A stretch of DNA of 64,000 bases from contig NZ_PNYB01000015.1 of NCBI RefSeq assembly GCF_002879855.1, positions 1 to 64,000 of the forward strand. The letters run 5' to 3'. The DNA comes from Trinickia soli. Its GTDB lineage: Bacteria; Pseudomonadota; Gammaproteobacteria; Burkholderiales; Burkholderiaceae. Both the position numbers and the translations under genes were made by a program. This document shows positions 47,192 to 56,470 of the stretch, in pieces (position 1 is the first letter of the stretch; each line of letters opens with the position of its first letter). The notes below the pieces were generated by a model. That model was not told the DNA's origin, made no database searches, and was given only the letters and a program-made list of their open reading frames with translations.

Positions 47192-48065
47192 CGTATCCTC
47201 CGTTGTCCTTGGATTCTTCTACGTTCAACTCGAGCCTGTACGCAAGCGCGACGAACAGCGCCTGGCACAGACAAATCGTGCTCGTCAGCGCGCGAAATGC
47301 AAACGCGCTGCCTTCCTTGACAAACAACTGCGCGCTCGCGTAGCGCGCGAGCGGCGACAAACGGCTGTCGGTAATGATGAGCGTTTGCGCCTGGTGGTGA
47401 TGCGCGACGCGCAGGCAGTACTGCGTCTCGCGGCCATACGGTTCAAAGCTGATGGCGATGACGACATCGCCCTTCTTCACGCTGCGGATCTGCTCGCGAA
47501 ACATGCCGCCAAAACCCGAGACCAAATGCACGCGTTTGGCCGTATGCTGCAACGCATAGACGATGTAGCTCGCCACCGCGAACGAGCGCCGCACGCCGAT
47601 GACATAAATGTTCTCGGCGTGCTGCAGCATCGAGACGGCCGCATCGAACTGCTCGTCGTCGAGCGTCGCTTCGAGTTCGTCCAGGCCGTTGCGGCAAGCG
47701 GCAATGAATTCGTGCGCCACATTGCCGCCCGACAAGCGCCCCGGCTTTTCGTCGATCAACCTGCGGATGCGCTGCTTGTACGTTTGCCCTGACGGGCTCT
47801 GGCCCGCGTAGGCCTGCTTGAACACTTCCTGCAGATCGGAAAACCCCGAGAACCCGAAACGCTGGGCAAACCGCACGACGGCCGAGGGATGCACGCCGCA
47901 CCCCGCCGCGATATCGCTCGTGCGATCCATCATCACGCTCGAACGGTGTTGCTCCAGATACGTCGCCACGCTTTTCAATTGCCGCGGCAGCGAGTCGTAG
48001 GCATCGGCGACGCGCTGCATGAACTCCTCAACGCTCGGCAGCGCGTCGGTGGTGTCTTCCTGCAT
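47184..48065 (-). CDS. RpiR-family regulator of inositol catabolism
   Basis: A 293-aa MurR/RpiR regulator: N-terminal HTH (about 15-95: SDIAAGCGVHPSAVVRFAQRFGFSGFSDLQEVF) and C-terminal SIS sugar-phosphate-binding domain (about 130-270: IYVIGVRRSFAVASYIVYAL, KKGDVVIAISFEPYGRET). It is divergent from the inositol ABC transporter and heads the dehydrogenase transcript, so it likely represses both until an inositol catabolite binds. Rhizobial IolR is the known analogue. ATG 48065 is chosen; a 10-residue upstream extension is possible. Confidence 0.87.
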   Translation of the reverse strand: MQEDTTDALPSVEEFMQRVADAYDSLPRQLKSVATYLEQHRSSVMMDRTSDIAAGCGVHPSAVVRFAQRFGFSGFSDLQEVFKQAYAGQSPSGQTYKQRIRRLIDEKPGRLSGGNVAHEFIAACRNGLDELEATLDDEQFDAAVSMLQHAENIYVIGVRRSFAVASYIVYALQHTAKRVHLVSGFGGMFREQIRSVKKGDVVIAISFEPYGRETQYCLRVAHHHQAQTLIITDSRLSPLARYASAQLFVKEGSAFAFRALTSTICLCQALFVALAYRLELNVEESKDNGGYDD

Positions 48066-48173
48066 GGCTCTTGTCCTTTTAAGCGGGCATTGCACCGTAC
48101 CGTCGGGGACGACCCGAGGTCCACGGTACAGGCTACCCGACGATGCGGATTATAGGCACGTCGGCACCGAAAT

Positions 48174-48187
48174 GGAATGGATTTTCC
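48174..48187. promoter_or_regulatory. Putative IolR operator, GGAA-N6-TTCC
   Basis: The sequence GGAATGGATTTTCC is an exact match to the GGAA-N6-TTCC operator described for rhizobial RpiR-type IolR. It sits midway between the RpiR gene (start 48065) and the ABC substrate-binding gene (start 48311). A nearby TTTCAT-cgca-ATGAAA palindrome (48191-48206) is a second candidate half. Confidence 0.6.
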
Positions 48188-48310
48188 ATTTTTCATCGCA
48201 ATGAAATTTTCTTTGCAATCGTGATCGACTTCGCCTACTCTGTTTCGTGAGCGGTGCGTGCCGGTCCCTGCGTCGCTCCCAACGACATAACTTCGAATAG
48301 GTGGAGACAA

Positions 48311-49369
48311 ATGAGACTTTGCACCCGCAAGGCCGCACTGAGGACGTTCGCCGCGGCATTCACATCCGCGCTCGCACTTTCGTTCGGCCCGTTCGCCGTG
48401 CCGTCGGCCCATGCTGCCGATGCCAGATTCGTGCTGATCAGCCACGCGCCCGACTCCGATTCCTGGTGGAACACGATCAAGAATGCGATCAAGCAGGCCG
48501 ACGAGGACTTCAACGTCGAGACCGACTACCGTAACCCGCCGAACGGCGATTTGTCGGACATGGCGCGCCTCATCGAGCAGGCTGCCGCCCATAACTACGA
48601 CGGCGTGGCCACGACGATCGCCGATTTCGATGTGCTCAAGAGTTCGATCAAAAAAATCACGGATAAGAAGATCCCGCTCGTGACGATCAATTCGGGCACG
48701 CTCCAACAGAGCAAGCAACTGGGCGCCATCATGCATATCGGCCAGCCCGAATATGTCGCCGGGCACGCCGCGGGCGAAAAGGCGAAGGCCGCCGGCATCA
48801 AGTCGTTCCTGTGCGTGAATCACTACGCCACGAACCCGGCTTCGTTCGAGCGTTGCCGCGGCTTTGCCGAAGCACTCGGCGTCGATTTCAAATCATCGAC
48901 GCTCGATGCAGGCCAGGATCCGAACGGCGTGAAGTCGAAGGTCGAAGCCTATCTGCGCAACCATCCGACCACGCAAGCCGTGCTCGCGCTCGGCCCGCTT
49001 TCCGCCGACCCGACGATTCGCGCATTGAAGGACATGGGCCTCGCCGGCAAGACCTGGTTCGCCACGTTCGACTTCGACGACGACATCGCGAAGGCGATCA
49101 AGGACGGCACGATCCAGTTCGCGATCGATCAACAGCCGTACCTGCAGGGCTATCTGGCCGTGGCCGTGCTCGCGATCGCGAAGCAGGAACATACGAGCAA
49201 CCCCCTGAAGATCGAGAAGGCGCTGCAGGGCAATGCGAAGTTCAAAGCCCGGCTCGAAACCTACGGCCTCGCCCCCGTCTATCAGCCCGACACGATCCTC
49301 TCCGGTCCGGGCTTCATCACGAAGGCCAACGTCGACAAGGTCGTGAAGTACGCAGGCCAGTATCGCTGA
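48311..49369 (+). CDS. Sugar/inositol ABC transporter periplasmic binding protein
   Basis: A 352-aa periplasmic binding protein of the ribose/xylose cluster (PBP1, Peripla_BP_4) with a signal peptide (about 1-36, ending SAHA-A). The two-lobe domain includes FVLISHAPDSDSWWNTIKNAI and VKKGAEAY-like C-terminal ATFDFDDDIAKAIKDGTIQFA. It is the first gene of the plus-strand transport-catabolism unit. Substrate myo-inositol is inferred from neighbours. A 25-nt hairpin follows before the permease gene. Confidence 0.88.
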   Translation: MRLCTRKAALRTFAAAFTSALALSFGPFAVPSAHAADARFVLISHAPDSDSWWNTIKNAIKQADEDFNVETDYRNPPNGDLSDMARLIEQAAAHNYDGVATTIADFDVLKSSIKKITDKKIPLVTINSGTLQQSKQLGAIMHIGQPEYVAGHAAGEKAKAAGIKSFLCVNHYATNPASFERCRGFAEALGVDFKSSTLDAGQDPNGVKSKVEAYLRNHPTTQAVLALGPLSADPTIRALKDMGLAGKTWFATFDFDDDIAKAIKDGTIQFAIDQQPYLQGYLAVAVLAIAKQEHTSNPLKIEKALQGNAKFKARLETYGLAPVYQPDTILSGPGFITKANVDKVVKYAGQYR

Positions 49370-49395
49370 TTCCAACTTTCGCATGAAGGCGCGGC

Positions 49396-49420
49396 GCGAA
49401 CCGGTCATCCGGCGGTTCGC
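49396..49420 (+). other. Intercistronic hairpin between binding-protein and permease genes
   Basis: An 8-bp inverted repeat GCGAACCG/CGGTTCGC with a 9-nt loop, with further pairing possible outside. Such hairpins after binding-protein genes commonly stabilise the upstream mRNA and raise its level over the membrane subunits. Confidence 0.5.
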
Positions 49421-49442
49421 CTCGCGCATAAGGAGACATTCG

Positions 49443-50594
49443 ATGGGCGTCGCCGATCACTTCCACGCCAACCTGCGCAAGCATGATTCGTCCGACCCGC
49501 CAGGCGCGGCCGACGAGCGCGTGCGTCGCGAATCGTGGTTCAAGCAGCTTCTCTCGCGCCCGGAGTTCGCTTCGCTCGCGGGCACCGTCATGGTGTTCCT
49601 CGTGTTCGCCGTGAGCGCCGGCAATTCCGGCATGTTCAATCTCGACGGCGTGATGAACTGGTCGCAGGTCGCCGCCTATCTGGGCCTGATCGCCGTCGGC
49701 GCCTGCCTGCTCATGATCGCCGGCGAATTCGATCTGTCGATCGGTTCGATGATCGGCTTCGCGGGCATGATGGTCGCGCTGCCGACCATGTACTTTCACT
49801 GGCCGATCGAACTCGCGATCGTATTTGCCTTCGTCGGCTCGATGCTGCTCGGTGCGCTCAACGGCTATCTCGTGATGCGCACGCGGCTCCCGTCTTTCAT
49901 CGTCACGCTCGCCTTCATGTTCATCCTGCGCGGCCTGACGCTGGCGCTTTCGGTCATGTTCGCCGATCGCACGATCATCTCGGGCGTGGGCGACGTGGCG
50001 GCCAAGAGCGCACTCGCGCATATGTTGTTTCAGGGCGTCGCGTTTCATGGGCTGTTTCGCTGGCTCGGACATATCGGCCTCGTCAAGCTGCTCGATTCCG
50101 GCGAACCGCTCGTGCCCGGCGTGCCGAAAGTCATCGTCTGGTGGCTCGCGCTGGCCGCCGTCTGTGCCTTCACGCTCGCCAAGACACGCTTCGGCAATTG
50201 GATCTTCGCCGTCGGCGGCGACGCCAATGCGGCCAAGAATGTCGGCGTTCCCGTGCGCCGCGTCAAGATCCGCCTGTTCGTGCTGACCGCCTTTTGCGCC
50301 TGCCTGTTCGCCGTGCTGCAGGTGTGCGACATCGGCTCGGCCGCAGCCGACCGCGGTCTGCAAAAGGAATTCGAAGCGATCATCGCAGCCGTCATCGGCG
50401 GCACGCTGCTGACGGGGGGCTACGGCTCGGTCGTCGGCGCCTGCTTCGGCTCGTTGATTTTCGGTGTCGTGCAAATCGGCATCACCTACACGAACATCGA
50501 TTCCGACTGGTTCCGCGTTTTCCTCGGCCTGATGCTGCTGTTTGCCGTGCTCTTCAATCACTATGTGCGCAGCCGTGTCGCCGCGTCGCGTTGA
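49443..50594 (+). CDS. Sugar/inositol ABC transporter permease
   Basis: A 383-aa RbsC-type permease with about 8-10 membrane helices. A hydrophilic 35-residue N-terminus precedes the first helix. The family signature GEFDLSIGSMIGFAG is present, as is the C-terminal GGTLLTGGYGSVVGACFGSLIFGVVQIGITY. ATG 49443 is chosen because AAGGAG lies 8-13 nt upstream; a frame extension to 49383 is rejected. Partner of the adjacent ATPase and binding protein. Confidence 0.9.
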   Translation: MGVADHFHANLRKHDSSDPPGAADERVRRESWFKQLLSRPEFASLAGTVMVFLVFAVSAGNSGMFNLDGVMNWSQVAAYLGLIAVGACLLMIAGEFDLSIGSMIGFAGMMVALPTMYFHWPIELAIVFAFVGSMLLGALNGYLVMRTRLPSFIVTLAFMFILRGLTLALSVMFADRTIISGVGDVAAKSALAHMLFQGVAFHGLFRWLGHIGLVKLLDSGEPLVPGVPKVIVWWLALAAVCAFTLAKTRFGNWIFAVGGDANAAKNVGVPVRRVKIRLFVLTAFCACLFAVLQVCDIGSAAADRGLQKEFEAIIAAVIGGTLLTGGYGSVVGACFGSLIFGVVQIGITYTNIDSDWFRVFLGLMLLFAVLFNHYVRSRVAASR

Positions 50595-50609
50595 TCGACG
50601 GAGAACTCC

Positions 50610-51425
50610 ATGACTTCCGCTACTTCGACACAAGAACAATCCGGCGACTACATCCTCGCACTCGAAAACGTCAGCCGCTACTTCGGCAGCGTCATTGCGC
50701 TGAAAGACGTCACGCTGAGGCTGCGGCGCGGCGAAGTGCATTGCCTGCTCGGCGATAACGGCGCAGGCAAGTCGACGCTGATCAAGACGCTCGCGGGCGT
50801 GCATCAACCGAGCGACGGCCAATACCTCGTCGATGGGAAACCCGTGCAGTTCGCCTCGCCCAAGGAAGCGCTCGACCTCGGCATCGCCACGGTGTATCAG
50901 GACCTTGCGCTGGTGCCGCTGCTTTCCGTTGCACGCAACTTCTTCATGGGACGCGAGCCGAGTCGTAAATTATTCGGACTCCTGAATGTTCTCGATATCG
51001 AAACCGCAGCCACGACGGCGCGCGACAAGCTCGCTGAAATGGGCATCCATGTGCGCGACGCGAATCAGCCGATCGGCACGATGTCGGGCGGCGAACGGCA
51101 GTGCCTGGCCATCGCACGCGCCATCCACTTCGGCGCTCGCGTGCTGATTCTCGACGAGCCGACGGCCGCGCTCGGCGTCAAGCAAAGCTTCAATGTCCTC
51201 AAGCTCATTCACAAGGCGCGCGAGCGAGGGATCTCGGTCATCTTCATCACGCACAACGTGCATCACGCCTATCCGATCGGCGATTCGTTCACGCTGCTCA
51301 ATCGGGGCCGCTCGATGGGCACGTTCACGAAGGAAACGATCAGCAAGGAAGCCGTGCTCGACATGATGGCCGGCGGCGCTGAAATGCAAAAGATGATCGC
51401 CGAACTCGACGGCGCGACGATCTGA
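50610..51425 (+). CDS. Sugar/inositol ABC transporter ATP-binding protein, single-domain
   Basis: A 271-aa ATPase with one nucleotide-binding domain: Walker [10 protein letters not shown] (about 48-56), signature MSGGERQ, Walker [12 protein letters not shown] and H-loop FITHNVHH. RbsA/XylG-type ATPases usually fuse two such domains (~500 aa); this one is the single-domain FrcA-like type, so it presumably works as a dimer. Starts 15 nt after the permease stop. Context makes it part of the inositol importer. Confidence 0.9.
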   Translation: MTSATSTQEQSGDYILALENVSRYFGSVIALKDVTLRLRRGEVHCLLGDNGAGKSTLIKTLAGVHQPSDGQYLVDGKPVQFASPKEALDLGIATVYQDLALVPLLSVARNFFMGREPSRKLFGLLNVLDIETAATTARDKLAEMGIHVRDANQPIGTMSGGERQCLAIARAIHFGARVLILDEPTAALGVKQSFNVLKLIHKARERGISVIFITHNVHHAYPIGDSFTLLNRGRSMGTFTKETISKEAVLDMMAGGAEMQKMIAELDGATI

Positions 51426-51487
51426 CGCGGTCCCGTGTCGCCCGACGCCCTCACCGTTTCATACGACGTGTAATCAGGATCCCCTTC

Positions 51488-53506
51488 ATGGCTGCCCCTT
51501 CTACTTCCGCTACCGCTACAGGCCGCTTCGCGCCGGGCCGCACGCGCGACATCGTTTGCCTCGGCCGCCTCGCGGTCGATCTCTACGCGCAGCAAATCGG
51601 CGCGCGGCTCGAAGACGTCACGAGCTTCGCCAAATACCTCGGCGGCTCATCGGCCAACATTGCGTTCGGCTGCGCGCGGCTCGGGCTCGCCTCGGCCATG
51701 CTCGCACGCGTCGGCAACGACCACATGGGCCGTTTTCTGACCGAAACGTTGGCGCGCGAAGGTTGCGACGTCAGTCATACGCGCGTCGACGCCGAGCGGC
51801 TCACCGCGCTCGTCTTGCTCGGCATCAAAGATCGCGACACGTTCCCGCTCGTCTTTCACCGTGAGAACTGCGCCGATATGGCGATCGACGAAACCGACTT
51901 CGACGAAGCGTTCATCGCTTCGAGCAAGGCGCTGCTCATCACGGGTACGCACTTCTCGACCGAGCGCGTGAATCGGGCGAGCCGGCGCGCGCTCGAATAC
52001 GCGCGGCGCAACCAGGTGCGCACGGTGCTGGACATCGACTATCGTCCCGTTCTGTGGGGTCTCACCGGCAAGGCCGATGGCGAAACGAGGTTCATCGCCA
52101 ATGAAAGCGTCACCGCGCATCTGCAACGCATCTTGCCGCTGTTCGATCTCGTGATCGGCACGGAAGAGGAGTTTCGCATCGCGGGCGGCAAACATGAACT
52201 CCTCGACGCGCTCGCCATGGTGCGCGCCGTCACGCCGGCGACGCTCGTCGTCAAGCGTGGCCCGCTCGGCTGCACGATCATCGACGGCAAAGTACCGCCC
52301 TCGATCGACGAAGCACCGACCGAACGCGGCATCGAAGTCGAAGTGCTCAATGTGCTTGGCGCGGGCGATGCTTTCGCTTCCGGTTTCCTTTCCGAATGGC
52401 TGCGCGATGCGCCGCTCGAGCGCTGCGCGCAAACAGCCAACCTGTGCGGTGCGTTGGTCGTCTCGCGCCACGGCTGCGCCCCGGCAATGCCGACGCCGGC
52501 CGAACTCGATTACCTGCGCGAAGCCGTCCAGCGCGATCCGGTGCGGATGCGCCGGCCCGACCTCGACGCCGGGCTTGCACGCCTGCATCGGGTCAGCGTC
52601 AAGCGCACGCCGCATGACGAAGTGCTCGGGTTCGCGTTCGACCATCGCAATCAGTTCTTCGAGCTCGCGCAGCAAGCGGGCGTCAGCGAGGCGCGCATTC
52701 CCGCACTGAAGCGCCTGCTCGTCGACGCCGTCGCGCAAACCGAAACGGCGCTCGGCTTGCAGGGGCGCATCGGCGTGCTGATCGACGACCGCTACGGCCA
52801 GGATGCCCTCAACGCCGCTACCGGGCGCGGCTGGTGGATCGGCCGCCCCGTCGAACTGCCGGGCTCGCTGCCGCTCGTGTTTCAGCATGGACGCTCGGTC
52901 GGCACCGCCCTCGTCTCATGGCCGCACGAGCATGTCGTCAAATGTCTCGTGCAGTATCACCCGGATGCGCCGGTCGCCGAGCGCATCGAACAGGAGGCGC
53001 AACTGCGCGCGCTTTACGATGCCGTGCAAGCGAGCGGACACGAGTTGCTGCTCGAAGTCATCCCGCCGCAACGCGATGGGCTGCCTTCGGCGCCCGACAC
53101 CGTGTTTCGCGCGCTCAAGCGGCTTTATAACCTCGGCATTCAACCGGAGTGGTGGAAACTCGCGCCGCTTGCCGCTGAGCAATGGCAGGCCATCGATGCG
53201 CTGATCGCCGAGCGCGATCCTTACTGCCGCGGCGTCGTGCTGCTGGGGTTGTCGGCCGGCGTCGAGGCACTGAGCGAGGGTTTTCGCGCCGCGGCCGCCT
53301 CGAAAACGTGCAAGGGCTTCACGGTCGGGCGCACGATCTTTCACGAGCCGAGCCGCGCGTGGCTGGCGGGCGAGATCGCTGACGATGCGCTCGTCGCACA
53401 AGTGCGCGCGACCTTCGAAACATTGATCAAAGCCTGGCGCTCGGCGCGCGGCGACGCCGGCAGTAACGCCGCGCGGCCGCATGCGACGCGGCAGGAGGCG
53501 GCGTGA
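51488..53506 (+). CDS. iolC: 5-Dehydro-2-deoxygluconokinase fused to DUF2090
   Basis: A 672-aa protein in two parts. Residues about 15-330 are a PfkB/ribokinase-type kinase: KYLGGSSANIAFGCARLGL (substrate region) and VLGAGDAFASGFLSEWL (catalytic GAGD). It phosphorylates 5-keto-2-deoxygluconate in inositol catabolism. Residues about 350-650 match DUF2090, a TIM-barrel aldolase-like domain (LPLVFQHGRSVGTALVSWPHEH, KGFTVGRTIFHEPS) that could supply the following aldol cleavage (IolJ step). This fusion is common in proteobacteria; no separate iolJ is present here. It starts 62 nt after the ABC ATPase stop. Confidence 0.92.
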   Translation: MAAPSTSATATGRFAPGRTRDIVCLGRLAVDLYAQQIGARLEDVTSFAKYLGGSSANIAFGCARLGLASAMLARVGNDHMGRFLTETLAREGCDVSHTRVDAERLTALVLLGIKDRDTFPLVFHRENCADMAIDETDFDEAFIASSKALLITGTHFSTERVNRASRRALEYARRNQVRTVLDIDYRPVLWGLTGKADGETRFIANESVTAHLQRILPLFDLVIGTEEEFRIAGGKHELLDALAMVRAVTPATLVVKRGPLGCTIIDGKVPPSIDEAPTERGIEVEVLNVLGAGDAFASGFLSEWLRDAPLERCAQTANLCGALVVSRHGCAPAMPTPAELDYLREAVQRDPVRMRRPDLDAGLARLHRVSVKRTPHDEVLGFAFDHRNQFFELAQQAGVSEARIPALKRLLVDAVAQTETALGLQGRIGVLIDDRYGQDALNAATGRGWWIGRPVELPGSLPLVFQHGRSVGTALVSWPHEHVVKCLVQYHPDAPVAERIEQEAQLRALYDAVQASGHELLLEVIPPQRDGLPSAPDTVFRALKRLYNLGIQPEWWKLAPLAAEQWQAIDALIAERDPYCRGVVLLGLSAGVEALSEGFRAAAASKTCKGFTVGRTIFHEPSRAWLAGEIADDALVAQVRATFETLIKAWRSARGDAGSNAARPHATRQEAA

Positions 53507-55491
53507 TGAACATGCGGATCAAGGAAACGACGATGAGCCCCGGTGCTGAGCGCACCGGCAAGGCCGATGAAGCGACCGCCGCCACGACGACAATCCGGCT
53601 GACGGCGGCGCAGGCACTCGTGCGCTATCTGGCGGCGCAACGTGTGACTGACGAAGACGGCGCTTCGACGTCGCCGCTGTTCGGCGGTGTGTTCGCCATT
53701 TTCGGGCACGGCAATGTGGCGGGCCTGGGCGAAGCGCTTTATCAACATCGCGAAGCACTGCCTACTTACCGCGCTCATAACGAACAAGCCATGGCCCACA
53801 GTGCGATCGCTTACGCGAAAGCGCACATGCGTCGCCGGATGATGGCCGTGACGACTTCGATCGGACCCGGCGCAACGAACCTCGTGACCGCAGCCGCGCT
53901 GGCCCACGTCAATCGCCTGCCCGTGTTGCTGCTGCCGGGCGATGTGTTCGTCTCGCGCGCGCCGGACCCCGTTCTGCAACAAGTCGAAGACTTTCACGAC
54001 GGCGGTGTTTCGGCGAACGATACGCTCAAGCCCGTGTCGCGCTACTTCGATCGCATCGTGCATCCGGCGCAATTGCTGAACGCGCTGCCTCGCGCCATCC
54101 GCGTGCTGACCGATGCTGCGCTGGCCGGGCCCGTCACGCTTGCGTTGCCGCAGGACGTGCAAGCGATGGCTTACGATTACCCCGCCGCGTTCTTCGAACC
54201 GCGCGTCGTGCGGTTCAATGCGCCGACGCCAGGCGAAGACGAACTCGACGCGGCGCTCGACGTGCTGCGCGCTGCATCGAAGCCTCTGATCGTCGCAGGC
54301 GGTGGCGTGCTTTACAGCCATCGCGGCCCCGACGCGCTACGCGCGTTCGCCGAGCGGCACGGCATCCCCGTCGCCGAAACGCAGGCCGGCAAAGGTGCGT
54401 TGCCGTGGAGTCATCCGCTCAACGCGGGCGCCGTCGGCGTCACAGGCGCCAGTGCAGCGAATGCACTCGCGCACGAAGCCGATTGCGTGATGGCGGTCGG
54501 CACCCGACTGCAGGATTTCACGACCGGGTCCAATACGTTGTTCGCGAACGCGAAAGTCATCGGCATCAACGCCAATGCGTTCGATGCGCTCAAGCATCAG
54601 GCAACGAGCGTCGTCGGCGATGCGCGCACCGCGCTCGATGCATTGGGCGGCCGGCTCGCCGACTGGCAGGCGGATCCGGCTTGGACGCAGCGCGCCCGCA
54701 CGCTCTGCGATGCCTGGCGCGAGACCGTAATCGCACGCACGAACTCACAACCGGCGACGGGCGCGCTACCGTACGACGCCCACGTCATCGGCGCCGTGCA
54801 GCGTACGAGCGCAACTTCGCCCGAAGGCGATATCGCAGTTTGCGCCGCGGGCACATTGCCGGCCGAACTGCATAAGCTCTGGCGTACGGGATGTCCAGGC
54901 GGCTACCACGTCGAGTACGGCTATTCGTGCATGGGCTATGAGATCGCCGGAGGGCTCGGCGCGAAACTGGCCCGGCCCGATCGCGAAGTGATCGTCTTCG
55001 TCGGCGACGGCAGCTACCTGATGATGAACAGCGAGATCGCGACCTCGGTCATGCTCGGCGTCAAGCTCATCGTCGTCGTGCTCGACAACCGCGGCTACGG
55101 CTGCATCAATCGTCTTCAGCAAGCTTGCGGCGGCGCGCCGTTCAACAACCTGCTGAGCGACTGCCTGCAGGGCCCGCTCGGTGCGCCCGCGATCGATTTC
55201 GCCGCGCACGCGCGCGCGCTCGGCGCATATGGCGAGCACGTGGACAGCGTCGCCGCGCTCGAAGGCGCACTCGTGCGAGCCCGCGCGGCCGACCGCACAT
55301 CGGTCGTCGTCATCGATACGGACCCGGCACGCACCACCGACGACGGCGGCTGGTGGTGGGAAGTCGCGGTGCCCGAAGTGTCGCCGCGCGAAGCCGTGCG
55401 TGCAGCGCGCGCGGCCTACGAGACGAAGCTGGCGGAACGGGGTGGCTTCTCGCCTCGCAACGTCAACAACGACACCGGCAACGACGCCTGA
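53506..55491 (+). CDS. iolD: 3D-(3,5/4)-trihydroxycyclohexane-1,2-dione hydrolase
   Basis: A 661-aa thiamine-pyrophosphate enzyme that opens the inosose-derived ring to 5-deoxyglucuronate. It has the N-terminal PYR domain (HNEQAMAHSAIAYAKAHMRR, Glu in the HNEQ motif), a central domain (LIVAGGGVLYSH), and the C-terminal PP domain with GYEIAGGLGAKLARPDREVIVFVGDGSYLMMNSEIATSV (GDGS Mg/TPP motif). ATG 53506 is chosen over GTG 53503: AGGAGG lies at a 7-nt spacing. It overlaps the iolC stop by 1 nt, implying coupling. Confidence 0.95.
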   Translation: MNMRIKETTMSPGAERTGKADEATAATTTIRLTAAQALVRYLAAQRVTDEDGASTSPLFGGVFAIFGHGNVAGLGEALYQHREALPTYRAHNEQAMAHSAIAYAKAHMRRRMMAVTTSIGPGATNLVTAAALAHVNRLPVLLLPGDVFVSRAPDPVLQQVEDFHDGGVSANDTLKPVSRYFDRIVHPAQLLNALPRAIRVLTDAALAGPVTLALPQDVQAMAYDYPAAFFEPRVVRFNAPTPGEDELDAALDVLRAASKPLIVAGGGVLYSHRGPDALRAFAERHGIPVAETQAGKGALPWSHPLNAGAVGVTGASAANALAHEADCVMAVGTRLQDFTTGSNTLFANAKVIGINANAFDALKHQATSVVGDARTALDALGGRLADWQADPAWTQRARTLCDAWRETVIARTNSQPATGALPYDAHVIGAVQRTSATSPEGDIAVCAAGTLPAELHKLWRTGCPGGYHVEYGYSCMGYEIAGGLGAKLARPDREVIVFVGDGSYLMMNSEIATSVMLGVKLIVVVLDNRGYGCINRLQQACGGAPFNNLLSDCLQGPLGAPAIDFAAHARALGAYGEHVDSVAALEGALVRARAADRTSVVVIDTDPARTTDDGGWWWEVAVPEVSPREAVRAARAAYETKLAERGGFSPRNVNNDTGNDA

Positions 55492-55558
55492 TGTCGAAGT
55501 CGCGGACACGGCAACCGACATCGACATCGCTACTTCACGCGAACAAAAGGAACGCAGC

Positions 55559-56470
55559 ATGACCGACTTTCAAGTGCGCATCGGCGTCAATCCGCTGTCG
55601 TGGATGAACGACGACCTGCCCTCGCTCGGCGGCGAGACGCCGTTGTCCGTCGCCCTTACCGAAGGGCGCGCAATCGGCTACGAAGGGTTCGAGCTCGGCA
55701 ACAAATTCCCGCGCGAGCCCGACGCACTCAAAACGCTACTCGCGCAATACGACCTCGCGCTCGTATCGGGCTGGTATTCGGGGCGCCTCGCCGAGCGCAG
55801 CGCCGAGCAGGAGATCGAGGCAGTGGGTCCGCATCTGGAACTGCTCGCGAAAAACGGTGCAACCGTGATGGTCTATGGCGAAGTCGCGCAGACCATCCAA
55901 GGCTCGCCCATTCCGCTCTATCAGCGGCCGCGCTTTTTCAGCGCGGCCCAGTGGGACGCTTACGCCGAACGCCTCGATCGCTTCGCGCAATACACGCTTT
56001 CGCATGGCGTACGCGTGGCCTACCATCACCACATGGGCGCCTACGTCGAAACGCCGGCCGACGTGGACAATCTGATGAAACGCACGAGCGACGCCGTGGG
56101 CTTGTTGCTCGATACCGGCCACATCACGTTCGCGGGCGGCGATCCGCTCGCCATGCTCGAAGCCTACGCGGCGCGTATCTGCCACGTGCATTGCAAAGAC
56201 GTGCGCCCCGATGTCATCAAGCTCGCGCGCAATCGCGATTGGAGCTTTCTCGAAGCCGTTATCAACGGGGCTTTCACGGTGCCCGGCGACGGTGCGGTCG
56301 ATTTCGCGGCCGTCATCGCCGGCTTGAGGCGACACGGCTATCGCGGGTGGCTCGTCGTCGAAGCCGAGCAGGATCCCGCCGTGGCGCCGAGCTTCGACTA
56401 TGCCCAGCTCGGATATCGAACGCTGCGCGCGCTCGTCGATGCGGCGAGCGCAGCGAGGGAGGCAGCATGA
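55559..56470 (+). CDS. iolE: Inosose dehydratase
   Basis: A 303-aa TIM-barrel metalloenzyme dehydrating 2-keto-myo-inositol to trihydroxycyclohexane-dione. Landmarks: RIGVNPLSWMNDDLPSLGG, YEGFELGNKFP, VAYHHHMGAYVET (metal-ligand His region), LLLDTGHITFAGGDP and HCKDVRPDV. ATG 55559 follows AAAGGAA. The stop overlaps the iolB start by 4 nt. Confidence 0.95.
   Translation: MTDFQVRIGVNPLSWMNDDLPSLGGETPLSVALTEGRAIGYEGFELGNKFPREPDALKTLLAQYDLALVSGWYSGRLAERSAEQEIEAVGPHLELLAKNGATVMVYGEVAQTIQGSPIPLYQRPRFFSAAQWDAYAERLDRFAQYTLSHGVRVAYHHHMGAYVETPADVDNLMKRTSDAVGLLLDTGHITFAGGDPLAMLEAYAARICHVHCKDVRPDVIKLARNRDWSFLEAVINGAFTVPGDGAVDFAAVIAGLRRHGYRGWLVVEAEQDPAVAPSFDYAQLGYRTLRALVDAASAAREAA

Noticed and set aside
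49317-50822. Long minus-strand frame opposite the ABC permease
   Set aside because: Low-complexity His/Asp/Glu-rich translation typical of the antisense of GC-rich coding sequence; the plus strand is a clear permease.
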